A stretch of 64,000 nt of DNA, taken from contig NZ_MTSZ01000003.1 in the NCBI RefSeq assembly GCF_002118315.1, forward strand, positions 496,001 through 560,000, given 5' to 3'. This stretch comes from Kiloniella majae (lineage in GTDB: Bacteria; Pseudomonadota; Alphaproteobacteria; Kiloniellales; Kiloniellaceae). The notes below the pieces were generated by a model. That model was given only the letters and a program-made list of their open reading frames with translations. It did no database searches and was not told where the DNA came from. Positions 36,540 through 44,655 of the stretch are shown in pieces. The translations under genes and the position numbers were made by a program. Each line of letters starts with the position of its first letter. Within the stretch, counting starts at the first letter, position 1.

Positions 36540-36700
36540 GGCTATAACCTTTAGCGTAAATCAAAATAGACCACTATTATATCACATTGGTTGCATTTAT
36601 AATTATTTTTCTGTTTTGAAGAGTATTTTTCGTTTCAATAAAACTTGTGATCACAGCCTTATGATACGCATTGTGGCAGAGTAAAATGGAAGGTACGGGG

Positions 36701-36970
36701 TTATTTCAGCGTAAGATGATTGTGGAGTTCTTGCCATCTGGCTTTTACGCTAGGAAGTTCGGATGACATGACTTCCTTTACCTTATGAAGGCTTTCTTCC
36801 GAGAAATTTGCGTTCCTGAGTTTATCAATATGGACCTTGATAAATTCACCGTTTTGAGCACAGGAAAACAGCTCAGGGCTAACGGCAATATGCCCGTCAT
36901 CAGCCATTAGCATCAGGGGGCCATTGACCTGAATTTCATCTCCGCTTTGAAGAACTGCTTTAATTGTCAT
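36701..36970 (-). CDS. Small protein of unknown function (89 aa)
   Basis: I place the start at the ATG at 36970 (89 residues, beginning MTIKAVLQSGDEIQVNG). A GTG at 37114 would add a hydrophobic leader of 48 residues but has no well-spaced ribosome site. The product is acidic, with one cysteine (LFSCAQNGEF) and a C-terminal helical stretch. It looks like a small cytoplasmic protein. No family is recognised. The neighbours are an SBP-like gene downstream and an oxidoreductase gene upstream, both on the same strand. Confidence 0.45.
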   Translation of the reverse strand: MTIKAVLQSGDEIQVNGPLMLMADDGHIAVSPELFSCAQNGEFIKVHIDKLRNANFSEESLHKVKEVMSSELPSVKARWQELHNHLTLK

Positions 36971-37156
36971 TTTGGTACTCAGGATTTGCGAGCAAGTGAA
37001 TTCGAAGGGCAACACTAAAAGCTGTATTGTAAATTTTTTATAAACTTTAAGTGTCGTGTCTGCTGAAATGTGAGAAAACCATAGAAGTGAAATTGTAAAA
37101 AAGCAAGTTTTCACCTAATAGAGTTAGAGAATAAGATTGATTTTTCTAAGATCTCA

Positions 37157-38155
37157 TTAGATTTTTTCCCAAAGGCCACTCTCGCCAGCTGCGTAGATTG
37201 CATCAATCAAGCGTTGGTTTTTTTGTGAACTTTCAAGAGTAAATACTTGTGCTTCATCTGCGGGGGACTTGGTGAGTGCTGCACGCGAAAAGGCTTCTAT
37301 CTGTAGTTTGTATTGGTTCACACCGGGGAAGCGAAATTCTTGTTTCTCGGAATGGTTGGCATTGTGCAATGTGACTTTATCCGCATCGTAAAGACCTGCA
37401 TTAAATGGGGCTGAAACCTCTATCCATCCTTTATCGCCGTGGAATGAAATTTCCTGTCGATGTGCGAGCTGCGTTGCCACATACATGGACATTTCAAAGT
37501 GACCAAAATTTGCACGACAAGATGCAAAAGCATCGGTACCAAAATCCTTATCGTATTTGACCCTTGCTGAAACTGCGACAGGCTCAAGGCCTGTTGCAAA
37601 ACGGGTTGCTACGGTTGGGTAAACGCCGATATCCGGCAATGCACCACCCCCAAGCTCAGGGATGTTCCGCATATTGTTGGTATCTTTGTTGAAGTAGGTG
37701 AAAGCAGCTTGAACGTGGGAAAGCTTACCTATGTCTCCGTTTTGTATTAAGTCACGTACTTTGTGCCATTGAGGGTGATAGGTGATCATAAAGGCTTCTG
37801 AAACCAGAACATTATTTTTATCTCGTGCCTGAATGATATCAGCTATCTGGGGGGCCTTTAAAGAAATGGGTTTTTCACAGAGAACATGCTTTCCCGCATT
37901 TGCAGCCTTGATCGACCATTCTACATGATGCGCAGTAGGGAGGGGAATGTAGATTGCGTCTACAAGATCGCTGGCAAGTAAGTCGTCGTAAGATCCAAAT
38001 GTGTGTGGAATAGCAAATCGTTCCGCAAGTCTGTTTGCTTTTGATTTATCCCGACTGGCGATGGTAGTGATAACAGCATTATCAGCATTTAAGATCGCAG
38101 GAATAACGTGTTCGACACCGATTTTGGCAGTTGATAGAATTCCCCAGCGCAGCAT
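37157..38155 (-). CDS. Gfo/Idh/MocA family oxidoreductase
   Basis: 332 residues. N-terminal Rossmann NAD(P) domain (GILSTAKIGVEHVIPAI), the conserved CEKPISL motif with the catalytic lysine, and a C-terminal alpha/beta dimerisation domain. ELGGGALPDIGVYPTVATRFA is typical of the trans-1,2-dihydrobenzene-1,2-diol / glucose-fructose oxidoreductase-like branch. The substrate is probably a sugar or polyol but is unassigned. No sugar transporter is adjacent. Confidence 0.85.
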   Translation of the reverse strand: MLRWGILSTAKIGVEHVIPAILNADNAVITTIASRDKSKANRLAERFAIPHTFGSYDDLLASDLVDAIYIPLPTAHHVEWSIKAANAGKHVLCEKPISLKAPQIADIIQARDKNNVLVSEAFMITYHPQWHKVRDLIQNGDIGKLSHVQAAFTYFNKDTNNMRNIPELGGGALPDIGVYPTVATRFATGLEPVAVSARVKYDKDFGTDAFASCRANFGHFEMSMYVATQLAHRQEISFHGDKGWIEVSAPFNAGLYDADKVTLHNANHSEKQEFRFPGVNQYKLQIEAFSRAALTKSPADEAQVFTLESSQKNQRLIDAIYAAGESGLWEKI

Positions 38156-38231
38156 TTCTCGTCCTGTTCAAAATTTAATAGTATTTGTTTTTTTGTGATG
38201 AGTTACGGTTAGATCATTTGAAAGTAGCTAC

Positions 38232-38465
38232 CTAGTTTTCCGGTTCGTAAAACTCAGTATCTAAATCATCTAGTTTTTCAGCAACGTATTTTCGCGCATC
38301 GGCGATGCCTTGATTGTACTGAGAAGGGCCAATTTTCTGCAGGAGGAAATCCACGACCTCTGCGGCACGGAACTCACTGATCTCTTCGTCAAACTCTGAG
38401 TAGTGAAAATTAATCAAGGCTTCGATAATGTCTGCTCTTCGTTCTTTTTCAAGCTTGATACGCAT
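38232..38465 (-). CDS. DUF2164 family protein
   Basis: 77 residues, acidic, helical. The pattern MRIKLEKERRADIIEAL, then YSEFDEEISEFRAAEVVDFLL and LGP-like YNQGIADARKYVAEKL is characteristic of DUF2164, a small conserved bacterial family of unknown function. It is a cytoplasmic protein. It is encoded just upstream of cobK, on the same strand, but the 42-bp gap does not prove a functional link. Confidence 0.8.
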   Translation of the reverse strand: MRIKLEKERRADIIEALINFHYSEFDEEISEFRAAEVVDFLLQKIGPSQYNQGIADARKYVAEKLDDLDTEFYEPEN

Positions 38466-38507
38466 GATGCCAGCTCTTCCATTGATACATCGGGTTTATG
38501 GTTGGGA

Positions 38508-39356
38508 TTATTTTTTGTGAACTTGCTTGTTTGAAAAATGATTTTGTAACCAATTGAGACAGTCTTCTACGGTCGATATTATCATAACTGGTGGCTGTGG
38601 CGGACGGGCGATCATCAAAACAGGAACATTATGCTTTCGAGCGGCAATCAGCTTGGCGCTGGTTCCGGTGCCACCTGAGTTTTTACTGATAAGCAAATCA
38701 ACTTTTTCTTCTTTTATAAGACGGGTTTCCTCATCAACAGAAAAGGGGCCACGCTGAAGAATAACCTTTAGATTCTGTTTTTCTGCTTTTGTTTCTGTTT
38801 CTGGGGCTGGTGGTTCAATCATTCGCGCGACGAAGTGATGCTTTGTTATCGACGTGAAGCTGTTGAGTTCTTTTTGGCCCGTCGTGAGGAGAATGGTTAA
38901 AGAAGTGTCGAGAGACTGTAAATAATCTTGCGCAGCCTGCATATCTGGCACATCAATCCACGCGTCATTTTCTTCTTTTTTCCAAGCAGGGCGCTGCAGG
39001 ACAAGATGGGGAATTTCAAGTCTTTGACAGGCTATCCAAGCATGATCGGTTATGGTTGCTGCAAAGGGGTGCGTGGCATCTATAACAACGTCAATAGCGT
39101 GTACTTCTAAATATTCGCAGAGGCCCTCTATACCACCGAAACCACCAATTCTTTCGTTACCGGATACTTTCTGACGGTTCGTTGTGACGCCTGCACGAGA
39201 TGTGGTGATATGATAGGTTGGATTTTGGGATAACTGATCAGCAAGTTGGTTGGCTTCGGTTGTGCCACCCAAAATCAAAATGCGTGATTGGGGTGCGCTG
39301 TCGTTTGTTTTTGCCTTTGCACGCTCGGGGATATTCTTAGTGACTCTCGAGATCAT
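38508..39356 (-). CDS. cobK: Precorrin-6A reductase
   Basis: NADPH-dependent reduction of precorrin-6A (CobK) or its cobalt form (CbiJ). 282 residues, with a Rossmann-like opening (RILILGGTTEANQLAD) after an N-terminal extension of about 25 residues, the IDATHPFAATITDHAW segment and the C-terminal DLLISKNSGGTGTSAKLIAAR motif. The overlap of 4 bp with cbiD shows they are co-translated. Confidence 0.94.
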   Translation of the reverse strand: MISRVTKNIPERAKAKTNDSAPQSRILILGGTTEANQLADQLSQNPTYHITTSRAGVTTNRQKVSGNERIGGFGGIEGLCEYLEVHAIDVVIDATHPFAATITDHAWIACQRLEIPHLVLQRPAWKKEENDAWIDVPDMQAAQDYLQSLDTSLTILLTTGQKELNSFTSITKHHFVARMIEPPAPETETKAEKQNLKVILQRGPFSVDEETRLIKEEKVDLLISKNSGGTGTSAKLIAARKHNVPVLMIARPPQPPVMIISTVEDCLNWLQNHFSNKQVHKK

Positions 39357-40459
39357 TTAGAAAATCCGGTTTTGGCTACGATGGCTCCGGGCCTATCAAT
39401 GATAATGATTTCTACTTCGGTGTTATTTTTTCGGGCATTTCCTGTAAGAATTTTCAAGGCTTCATCTTGAGCGAGGAGAGCAATTTTTTCAGCCAGCGGA
39501 ATTTCCTCAGCGAGGCAACGCACAAGGATTTGATTGGCTGTATTGGCTGTTTTTGCTTCTTCAACGATATCTTCAGGTGCGGATATTTCGCGCAGTTTAT
39601 TGGCTAACCACGTCATATCGACCTGACTTCGTCCAGAGTGAAGATCCATATGGCCCATTGCAAGTTTAGTTAGCTTGCCAAAGCCGCCGCCAATGGTGAG
39701 TTTGGGGACAGGGTGGTCGCGCAGATATTTGAGCATACCGCCAGCAAAATCGCCCATATCAAGCATGTCTGTATCTTCAAGACCATAAAGATCCATGACT
39801 GCTTTTTCCGATGTTGATCCCGTACACCCTGCAACATGTGGACGGTTTGTTGCTCTGGCGACGTCGATGCCGCGATGTATGGAATGGATCCATGATGAGC
39901 AGGAAAAGGGAATGACAACGCCTGTGGTTCCCAGAATGGACAGACCGTTAAGAATACCTAGCCTTGGATTCCATGTTTTCTGGGCAAGTTCCTTGCCGTC
40001 GGGAATTGATATTTCAATTTCGACATCCCCGGGCAGATTATGTGCGTGGGCAATTTCCGTGATAACCTCGGTCATCATTTTTCTGGGAACTGGATTGATC
40101 GCAGGTTCACCCGCCGGGATGGGTAAACCTGGCTTGGTAACCATGCCAACCCCTTCGCCAGCGTGAAAGACTATGCCGCTTCCAGGCACGCCATGTCGAA
40201 CCCGAGAGATTATTGTCGCAAGGTGGGTGACATCCGGATCGTCGCCCGCATCCTTTATAATTGCTGCCATGGCTGAGCAATCATCTTTTTCTTCTTTGCA
40301 AAGAGCAAAAGCGGGTTGCTCTCCTTTTGGGAGAGTTATAGTAACAGGATCAGGAAATTGATTTGTTACAAGAGCTGTATAGGCCGCTTTGGTTGCCGCA
40401 GTGGCACAGGCACCGGTGGTCCAGCCTCTTTTCAATTTTCCTTCGGGTTTTCGTGCCAT
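39353..40459 (-). CDS. cbiD: Cobalt-precorrin-5B (C1)-methyltransferase CbiD
   Basis: Anaerobic-route enzyme that methylates C1, the step done by CobF in the classical aerobic pathway. 368 residues. The N-terminal GWTTGACATAATKAA motif, the HAGEGVGMVTKPGLPIPAGEPAINPVPR region and the TIGGGFGKLTKLAMGHMDLHS motif are diagnostic. It is divergent from cobA across 160 bp that include an 18-bp-period direct repeat. Its presence with CbiG implies an anaerobic-type lactone/C1 branch in this strain. Confidence 0.95.
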   Translation of the reverse strand: MARKPEGKLKRGWTTGACATAATKAAYTALVTNQFPDPVTITLPKGEQPAFALCKEEKDDCSAMAAIIKDAGDDPDVTHLATIISRVRHGVPGSGIVFHAGEGVGMVTKPGLPIPAGEPAINPVPRKMMTEVITEIAHAHNLPGDVEIEISIPDGKELAQKTWNPRLGILNGLSILGTTGVVIPFSCSSWIHSIHRGIDVARATNRPHVAGCTGSTSEKAVMDLYGLEDTDMLDMGDFAGGMLKYLRDHPVPKLTIGGGFGKLTKLAMGHMDLHSGRSQVDMTWLANKLREISAPEDIVEEAKTANTANQILVRCLAEEIPLAEKIALLAQDEALKILTGNARKNNTEVEIIIIDRPGAIVAKTGFSK

Positions 40460-40550
40460 GACAGTATAATGCTAAACCGTTATTCTATAGATCGTTCGGC
40501 TTTACTTCTGAAAGAAAATCAGAAAGTAACTCCAGTTTGGGACACCTTAT

Positions 40551-40585
40551 CAATTTGAGGTATCTTCCCAATTTGAGGTATCTTT
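40551..40585 (+). repeat. Two-copy direct repeat in the cbiD-cobA intergenic region
   Basis: CAATTTGAGGTATCTT occurs at 40551-40566 and again at 40569-40584, identical over 16 bp with an 18-bp period (2-bp spacer). It sits about 35-70 bp before cobA. Such a tandem placement suggests two binding sites for one regulator on the same helix face is not met (18 bp is about 1.7 turns), so cooperative binding is possible but unproven. Confidence 0.6.
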
Positions 40586-40619
40586 AAAGTGAAGCTACAC
40601 GAGAAGGACAGTGTGATAA

Positions 40620-41468
40620 ATGGATAAACTGCCTCTAGACCTTCCAAATTTTGAACCCGGCTGGGTTTGGCTTGTTGGTGGCGGACCAGGTGATGCTGGC
40701 CTTTTGACGCTCTATGGTCTGCATGCACTGCGATCAGCCGATGTTTTGGTGTATGATGCACTGGTCGGTGAAGATATTCTGAAGATGGCCCGTGAAGGCT
40801 GTGTTCTTGAATACGCAGGTAAGCGGGGCGGTAAGCCGTCTTCAAAGCAGGCCGACATCTCACAACGTCTTATTCAGCTGGCAAAAGAAGGTAAAAGAGT
40901 TCTGCGCCTGAAAGGCGGCGACCCCTTTGTATTCGGTAGAGGTGGCGAGGAAGCTCTGGCGTTAGTGGAAGCAAATGTTCCTTTCCGTGTTGTTCCGGGT
41001 ATCTCTAGTGGTATTGGCGGTCTGGCTTATGCCGGGATTCCTGTTACCCACCGCGATTGTAATTCTGCGGTTACCTTTCTAACCGGACATAATGCAAGCG
41101 GCATTGTGCCAGATAACATTAACTGGGAAGGTCTTGCACAGGGATCACCCGTTATTGTGATCTATATGGCGATAAAGCATTTGGGTGATATCGCACAAAA
41201 ATTAATGGCCCATGGCCGTTCTGCTGATGAGCCCGTTGGTATTGTCAGCCGAGCGTCGACCCCGTCACAAGAAGTTTTGGAAACAAGCTTGGGAAGTTGT
41301 GTGGAAGATGTCGCCAAAAGTGGTATTGAACCGCCAGCGTTGGTGGTGATCGGCGAAGTCGTTCGGTTACGTTCTGGACTCGATTGGATGGGGGCGATGA
41401 ACGGGAGAGTCCTGACATCTGATCCGCTTAATCTATCTGCAAATGTCGATAAGGTTGCGAACGCTTGA
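40620..41468 (+). CDS. cobA: Uroporphyrinogen-III C-methyltransferase
   Basis: SUMT, which makes precorrin-2 by methylating C2 and C7 and so opens the corrin branch (and siroheme). 282 residues, with VGGGPGDAGLLTLYGL, the VYDALVGEDIL segment, LRLKGGDPFVFGRGGEE and VVPGISSGIGGLAYAGIPVTHR, all characteristic of CobA. No siroheme synthase fusion (CysG N-terminus) is present. The stop overlaps the TTG start of cobB. Confidence 0.95.
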   Translation: MDKLPLDLPNFEPGWVWLVGGGPGDAGLLTLYGLHALRSADVLVYDALVGEDILKMAREGCVLEYAGKRGGKPSSKQADISQRLIQLAKEGKRVLRLKGGDPFVFGRGGEEALALVEANVPFRVVPGISSGIGGLAYAGIPVTHRDCNSAVTFLTGHNASGIVPDNINWEGLAQGSPVIVIYMAIKHLGDIAQKLMAHGRSADEPVGIVSRASTPSQEVLETSLGSCVEDVAKSGIEPPALVVIGEVVRLRSGLDWMGAMNGRVLTSDPLNLSANVDKVANA

Positions 41469-42829
41469 TATCCAAAAGCAGGGCCAAGAATTTCGGGGAA
41501 CAGGGAGCTTCTCTAAATCCTGAAGCGCCTAAAGGACTGATTATTGCGGCGCCTTCTTCTGGAAGTGGCAAGACCACGCTGACCTTGGCATTGTTACGTT
41601 ATTTCAAGAACAACAATCTACGCGTTAATCCGGCAAAGGTTGGACCAGATTATATTGACACTGCTTATCACACCGCCGCTGCTGGACGTGCTTGTTTCAA
41701 TCTTGATCCCTGGGCGATGAGACAAGAGAGCCTTGCCGCTATCATTACCCATAGCGGCCAAGATGCTGATGTGATCCTGACCGAAGGTGTGATGGGGCTT
41801 TTTGATGGTGCGGCAGGTGGGGCAGGATCAACCGCCGAATTGGCCAAAAAAACCGGATGGCCGGTTATTCTTGTGATTGACGTTAAGGGAATGTCGGCTT
41901 CGGCCGCAGCTATTTTGCATGGCTTTGCCTCTTTTGACCCGAAAGTATCCATTGGAGGTGTTATTTTTAACCGGGTCGGGTCCCCGCGGCATGCCGAGTT
42001 GTTGAAAGAAGCTTGTGACCCCCTTGGAATTCCGGTTCTCGGTTATCTGAAAAGACAAGATGATTTGGTTTTGCCAAACAGGCATCTTGGCTTGGTACAG
42101 GCAATTGAACATAGCGAACTTGATGGATATCTAGATGAAGCGGCAGAGCAGGTTGGCTGGGATGTTCGTTGTGAAGAGCTTTTAAAGCAGGCCAGCCCTT
42201 CCATACTTTCGCATAAAGATCTCCACAGTTTTGTACCCCCGATAGGGCAAAGGATTGCAATTGCGCAGGATGTGGCTTTTTCCTTTATCTACCCAGCACT
42301 TTTGGAGGGGTGGAAGAAAGCTGGCGCAGAATTGAGCTTTTTCTCTCCCCTTGCTGATGAAAAGCCATGTGCTGAAGCTGATGCGATTTATCTGCCCGGT
42401 GGATATCCTGAACTACATGTGGGACAGCTCGGGGCAAACCTGAGTTTCTTAAAAAGTCTGCGACAGGCCGCAAAAAAGAATAAAACGATTTATGGGGAGT
42501 GTGGTGGCTATATGGTTCTGGGCAAGGGGCTTATTGACGCCCGTGGGGATCATCATGAACTTGCCGGACTTTTACCCGTAGAGACGTCTTTTGCTGTGCG
42601 GCGACGGTCTCTGGGGTATCGTGAGGTTACAGCCCTCAATAATAGTGCTCTTGGTGATAAAGGTTCAACTTACAGGGCCCACGAGTTTCACTATTCGACC
42701 GTTGTGAGAGATGAAGGAGACAATCCCTTATTTGATGTGAGGGATGCGGCGGGGCAGAAAAAAGGTAAAGCTGGCTGTGTGAACGGTTCGGTTATGGGGT
42801 CTTATATTCACCTGATTGATCAATTTTGA
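41465..42829 (+). CDS. cobB: Cobyrinic (hydrogenobyrinic) acid a,c-diamide synthase
   Basis: Glutamine- and ATP-dependent amidation of the a and c side chains. 454 residues. P-loop-like ATPase domain at the N-terminus (APSSGSGKTTLTLALLRYF), GPDYIDTAYHTAAAGR, and a C-terminal type I glutamine amidotransferase domain whose nucleophile cysteine lies in YGECGGYMVLGKGL. The start is TTG at 41465 (no suitable ATG), inside the end of cobA. It is the last gene in the cob cluster here. Confidence 0.95.
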   Translation: MISKSRAKNFGEQGASLNPEAPKGLIIAAPSSGSGKTTLTLALLRYFKNNNLRVNPAKVGPDYIDTAYHTAAAGRACFNLDPWAMRQESLAAIITHSGQDADVILTEGVMGLFDGAAGGAGSTAELAKKTGWPVILVIDVKGMSASAAAILHGFASFDPKVSIGGVIFNRVGSPRHAELLKEACDPLGIPVLGYLKRQDDLVLPNRHLGLVQAIEHSELDGYLDEAAEQVGWDVRCEELLKQASPSILSHKDLHSFVPPIGQRIAIAQDVAFSFIYPALLEGWKKAGAELSFFSPLADEKPCAEADAIYLPGGYPELHVGQLGANLSFLKSLRQAAKKNKTIYGECGGYMVLGKGLIDARGDHHELAGLLPVETSFAVRRRSLGYREVTALNNSALGDKGSTYRAHEFHYSTVVRDEGDNPLFDVRDAAGQKKGKAGCVNGSVMGSYIHLIDQF

Positions 42830-42973
42830 GAGGTTGGTTTCCACCTTTAATATGCCTTGTGTCTTGGCTAGTTCGCGGCTTTAAGCTGAAAAAATATTAA
42901 AACTGTGCTATTGTATCCTTGAGGGGTGTTGAGAGCTCAATCTGAGCTCTGATACTCAAAAGGAAAGTCTTAC

Positions 42974-44362
42974 GTGCAAGTGAACCGAGAACGTTTCCAT
43001 AGTTCTGCTCAGTGTTTGCCATCCCCCCAAGCCTACCCGATGATCCGTGGGACAGTTGGTCGGTATATCGCACGCCCATGGTTTGATGCGTTGGCCCTTC
43101 GTTTGATTGTTAAATACCTCTTTCCCCTTACCCGCGTTTTACAGAGGGCAATTCTGAGTGAGGGAGATGCCAAAAAGCTAATAGAGGACCTTGGCCTCAA
43201 ACACGCATTGCCGGATAGCTGTGACAAAGCTCTTACGGAAGTTTGCATCCGCCACTATGTGGCGAAATCAGCTTTCGAGCGTTGGAAAGTGGTTATGTTC
43301 GGCGACGGATTGAGCATTGCGGGGAGAGTTTTTGCCGAACGACGGCGACAGGAAACACAACAAAGATTATTAGAAGCATCTCTGTTCTTTAAAGAAATTC
43401 GTAAAGAAGTCGCTCCTGTTCAATGGCAACTGCCAACCCCCAAAGAGTTTTTTAAAACTTTTGAGGGGCATTTGAACGATTTGGATGATTTCTATGGACC
43501 ACCCAAAAAGATGCCCAGAGTTCAATCGTCGCATTCTATTCACGGTGTTTATGGGCGTGAATATTGGTTGCGTTATGACTCTGAATTTGGTGCAGAGAAC
43601 TGGGTACGTTGTTATGAACCACTCACGGGATTGAACCCGAAGGCCCCGACGATCATTTTTCTTCAGGGGCTTGGGGTCGAACAGGATTGTTTCCAAGATA
43701 GGGAAGATCCGGTTTGTGCGTTGACCGAGGCTGGTTTTCGCGTTTTACGTATGCAGCAACCCGGTCATGGCTTCCGAAAAGCGCCGGGGTTTTATGCCGG
43801 AGAACAAATTTTCAGCGAAGGACCTATGGGGTTGATCAAACTCTATAGACAGTGGACTTCAGATATTTCTGTATTGATGAACTGGGTGCGCCAGCAACGT
43901 GGTGGCCCTGTTGTTTTAGGTGGCGTGAGTTTAGGTGCTTTAACGGCTCAGCTTTATTCTTCTGTTGCCTGGAATTGGCATGATGATCTGAAACCGGACT
44001 CGTTACTTCTGATCGGCACCAGCGGAAATGTATTGGATGTATTACTTAAAGGCTGTCTAACACAGGCACTGGGTATTCCCAAAAAACTTCATGAACTGGG
44101 CTGGCGCGAGGCCGATTATGTGAAGTGTCTGCCCTTTGTTCAACCAACAGGGCATTCTGTTGTTCCGCCGGAAAAGGTGATCTTTATGCTTGGACAAGCA
44201 GATAAACTAACACCTTATAAAGGGGGACTGGATCTTGCTAACCGCTGGCGGGTTCCCCCGGAAAACAGGTTTCTCAGAAATGGGAAGGGACACTTTTCCC
44301 TGCTGATTGATCTTATCCGTGATCCAATTGTCTTAAGGCGATTGACTGAAATTACGGCATAA
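42974..44362 (+). CDS. ABHD18-like alpha/beta hydrolase (DUF2048-type)
   Basis: 462 residues from a GTG start preceded by AGGAAAG. The N-terminal 150 residues are unlike other hydrolases. The C-terminal half is an alpha/beta-hydrolase fold: FLQGLGVEQDCFQ (oxyanion region), RMQQPGHGFRKAPGF and the nucleophile elbow GGVSLGALTA. The YGREYWLRY...GMRLQ-type layout resembles the ABHD18/DUF2048 family, mostly described in eukaryotes and scattered proteobacteria. Substrate unknown, perhaps a lipid. No signal peptide; it is monocistronic. Confidence 0.7.
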   Translation: MQVNRERFHSSAQCLPSPQAYPMIRGTVGRYIARPWFDALALRLIVKYLFPLTRVLQRAILSEGDAKKLIEDLGLKHALPDSCDKALTEVCIRHYVAKSAFERWKVVMFGDGLSIAGRVFAERRRQETQQRLLEASLFFKEIRKEVAPVQWQLPTPKEFFKTFEGHLNDLDDFYGPPKKMPRVQSSHSIHGVYGREYWLRYDSEFGAENWVRCYEPLTGLNPKAPTIIFLQGLGVEQDCFQDREDPVCALTEAGFRVLRMQQPGHGFRKAPGFYAGEQIFSEGPMGLIKLYRQWTSDISVLMNWVRQQRGGPVVLGGVSLGALTAQLYSSVAWNWHDDLKPDSLLLIGTSGNVLDVLLKGCLTQALGIPKKLHELGWREADYVKCLPFVQPTGHSVVPPEKVIFMLGQADKLTPYKGGLDLANRWRVPPENRFLRNGKGHFSLLIDLIRDPIVLRRLTEITA

Positions 44363-44655
44363 TTCTTCGGTTATTTCACTGATATAAAAGGATGATTTTA
44401 TACATGCAATTACGACACAGGTGGTCTGTGAGACGGGGCATTAACAAGATCATTGTTATCTGTTATGTTGCCCCGAATTCGTACTGTATTTTGATTTGGC
44501 AGCTACAGAATAAGTCGTGACAGGTGAAAAGGCCCTGATTAATTCGGGCTTGATTACCAAAGGGGATGGTCTTACATAGCCATCAAACAGACAAACTTTG
44601 GCGACGGACGCAAAAGTAAATTTGCCGAAGTCGTTTAAACGAGATAAGCGAACTC
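44363..44655. other. Structured gene-free leader upstream of mnmA
   Basis: No gene is supported. Perfect short dyads lie close together: CACAG/CTGTG at 44416-44430, and GGGGCA/TGCCCC at 44435-44474 enclosing TAACAA/TTGTTA at 44442-44458. A looser GCCC/CGGGC pair lies near 44541-44560. The arrangement could be a 5'-UTR structure or small RNA, but the 42-codon frame at 44392-44520 makes no recognisable protein. Confidence 0.4.

Noticed and set aside
36971-37114. N-terminal extension of the 89-aa protein that would give it a signal peptide
   Set aside because: The GTG start has no well-spaced ribosome site, and the mature-like part begins with a normal ATG at 36970.
40551-40585. Direct repeat considered as a CRISPR fragment
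   Set aside because: Only two copies with a 2-bp spacer; no spacers of CRISPR length and no cas genes.
44392-44520. 42-codon frame in the mnmA leader with a hydrophobic centre
   Set aside because: AAGG abuts the first ATG, the frame crosses strong stem-loops, and the slight resemblance to FtsB-like proteins is not specific.
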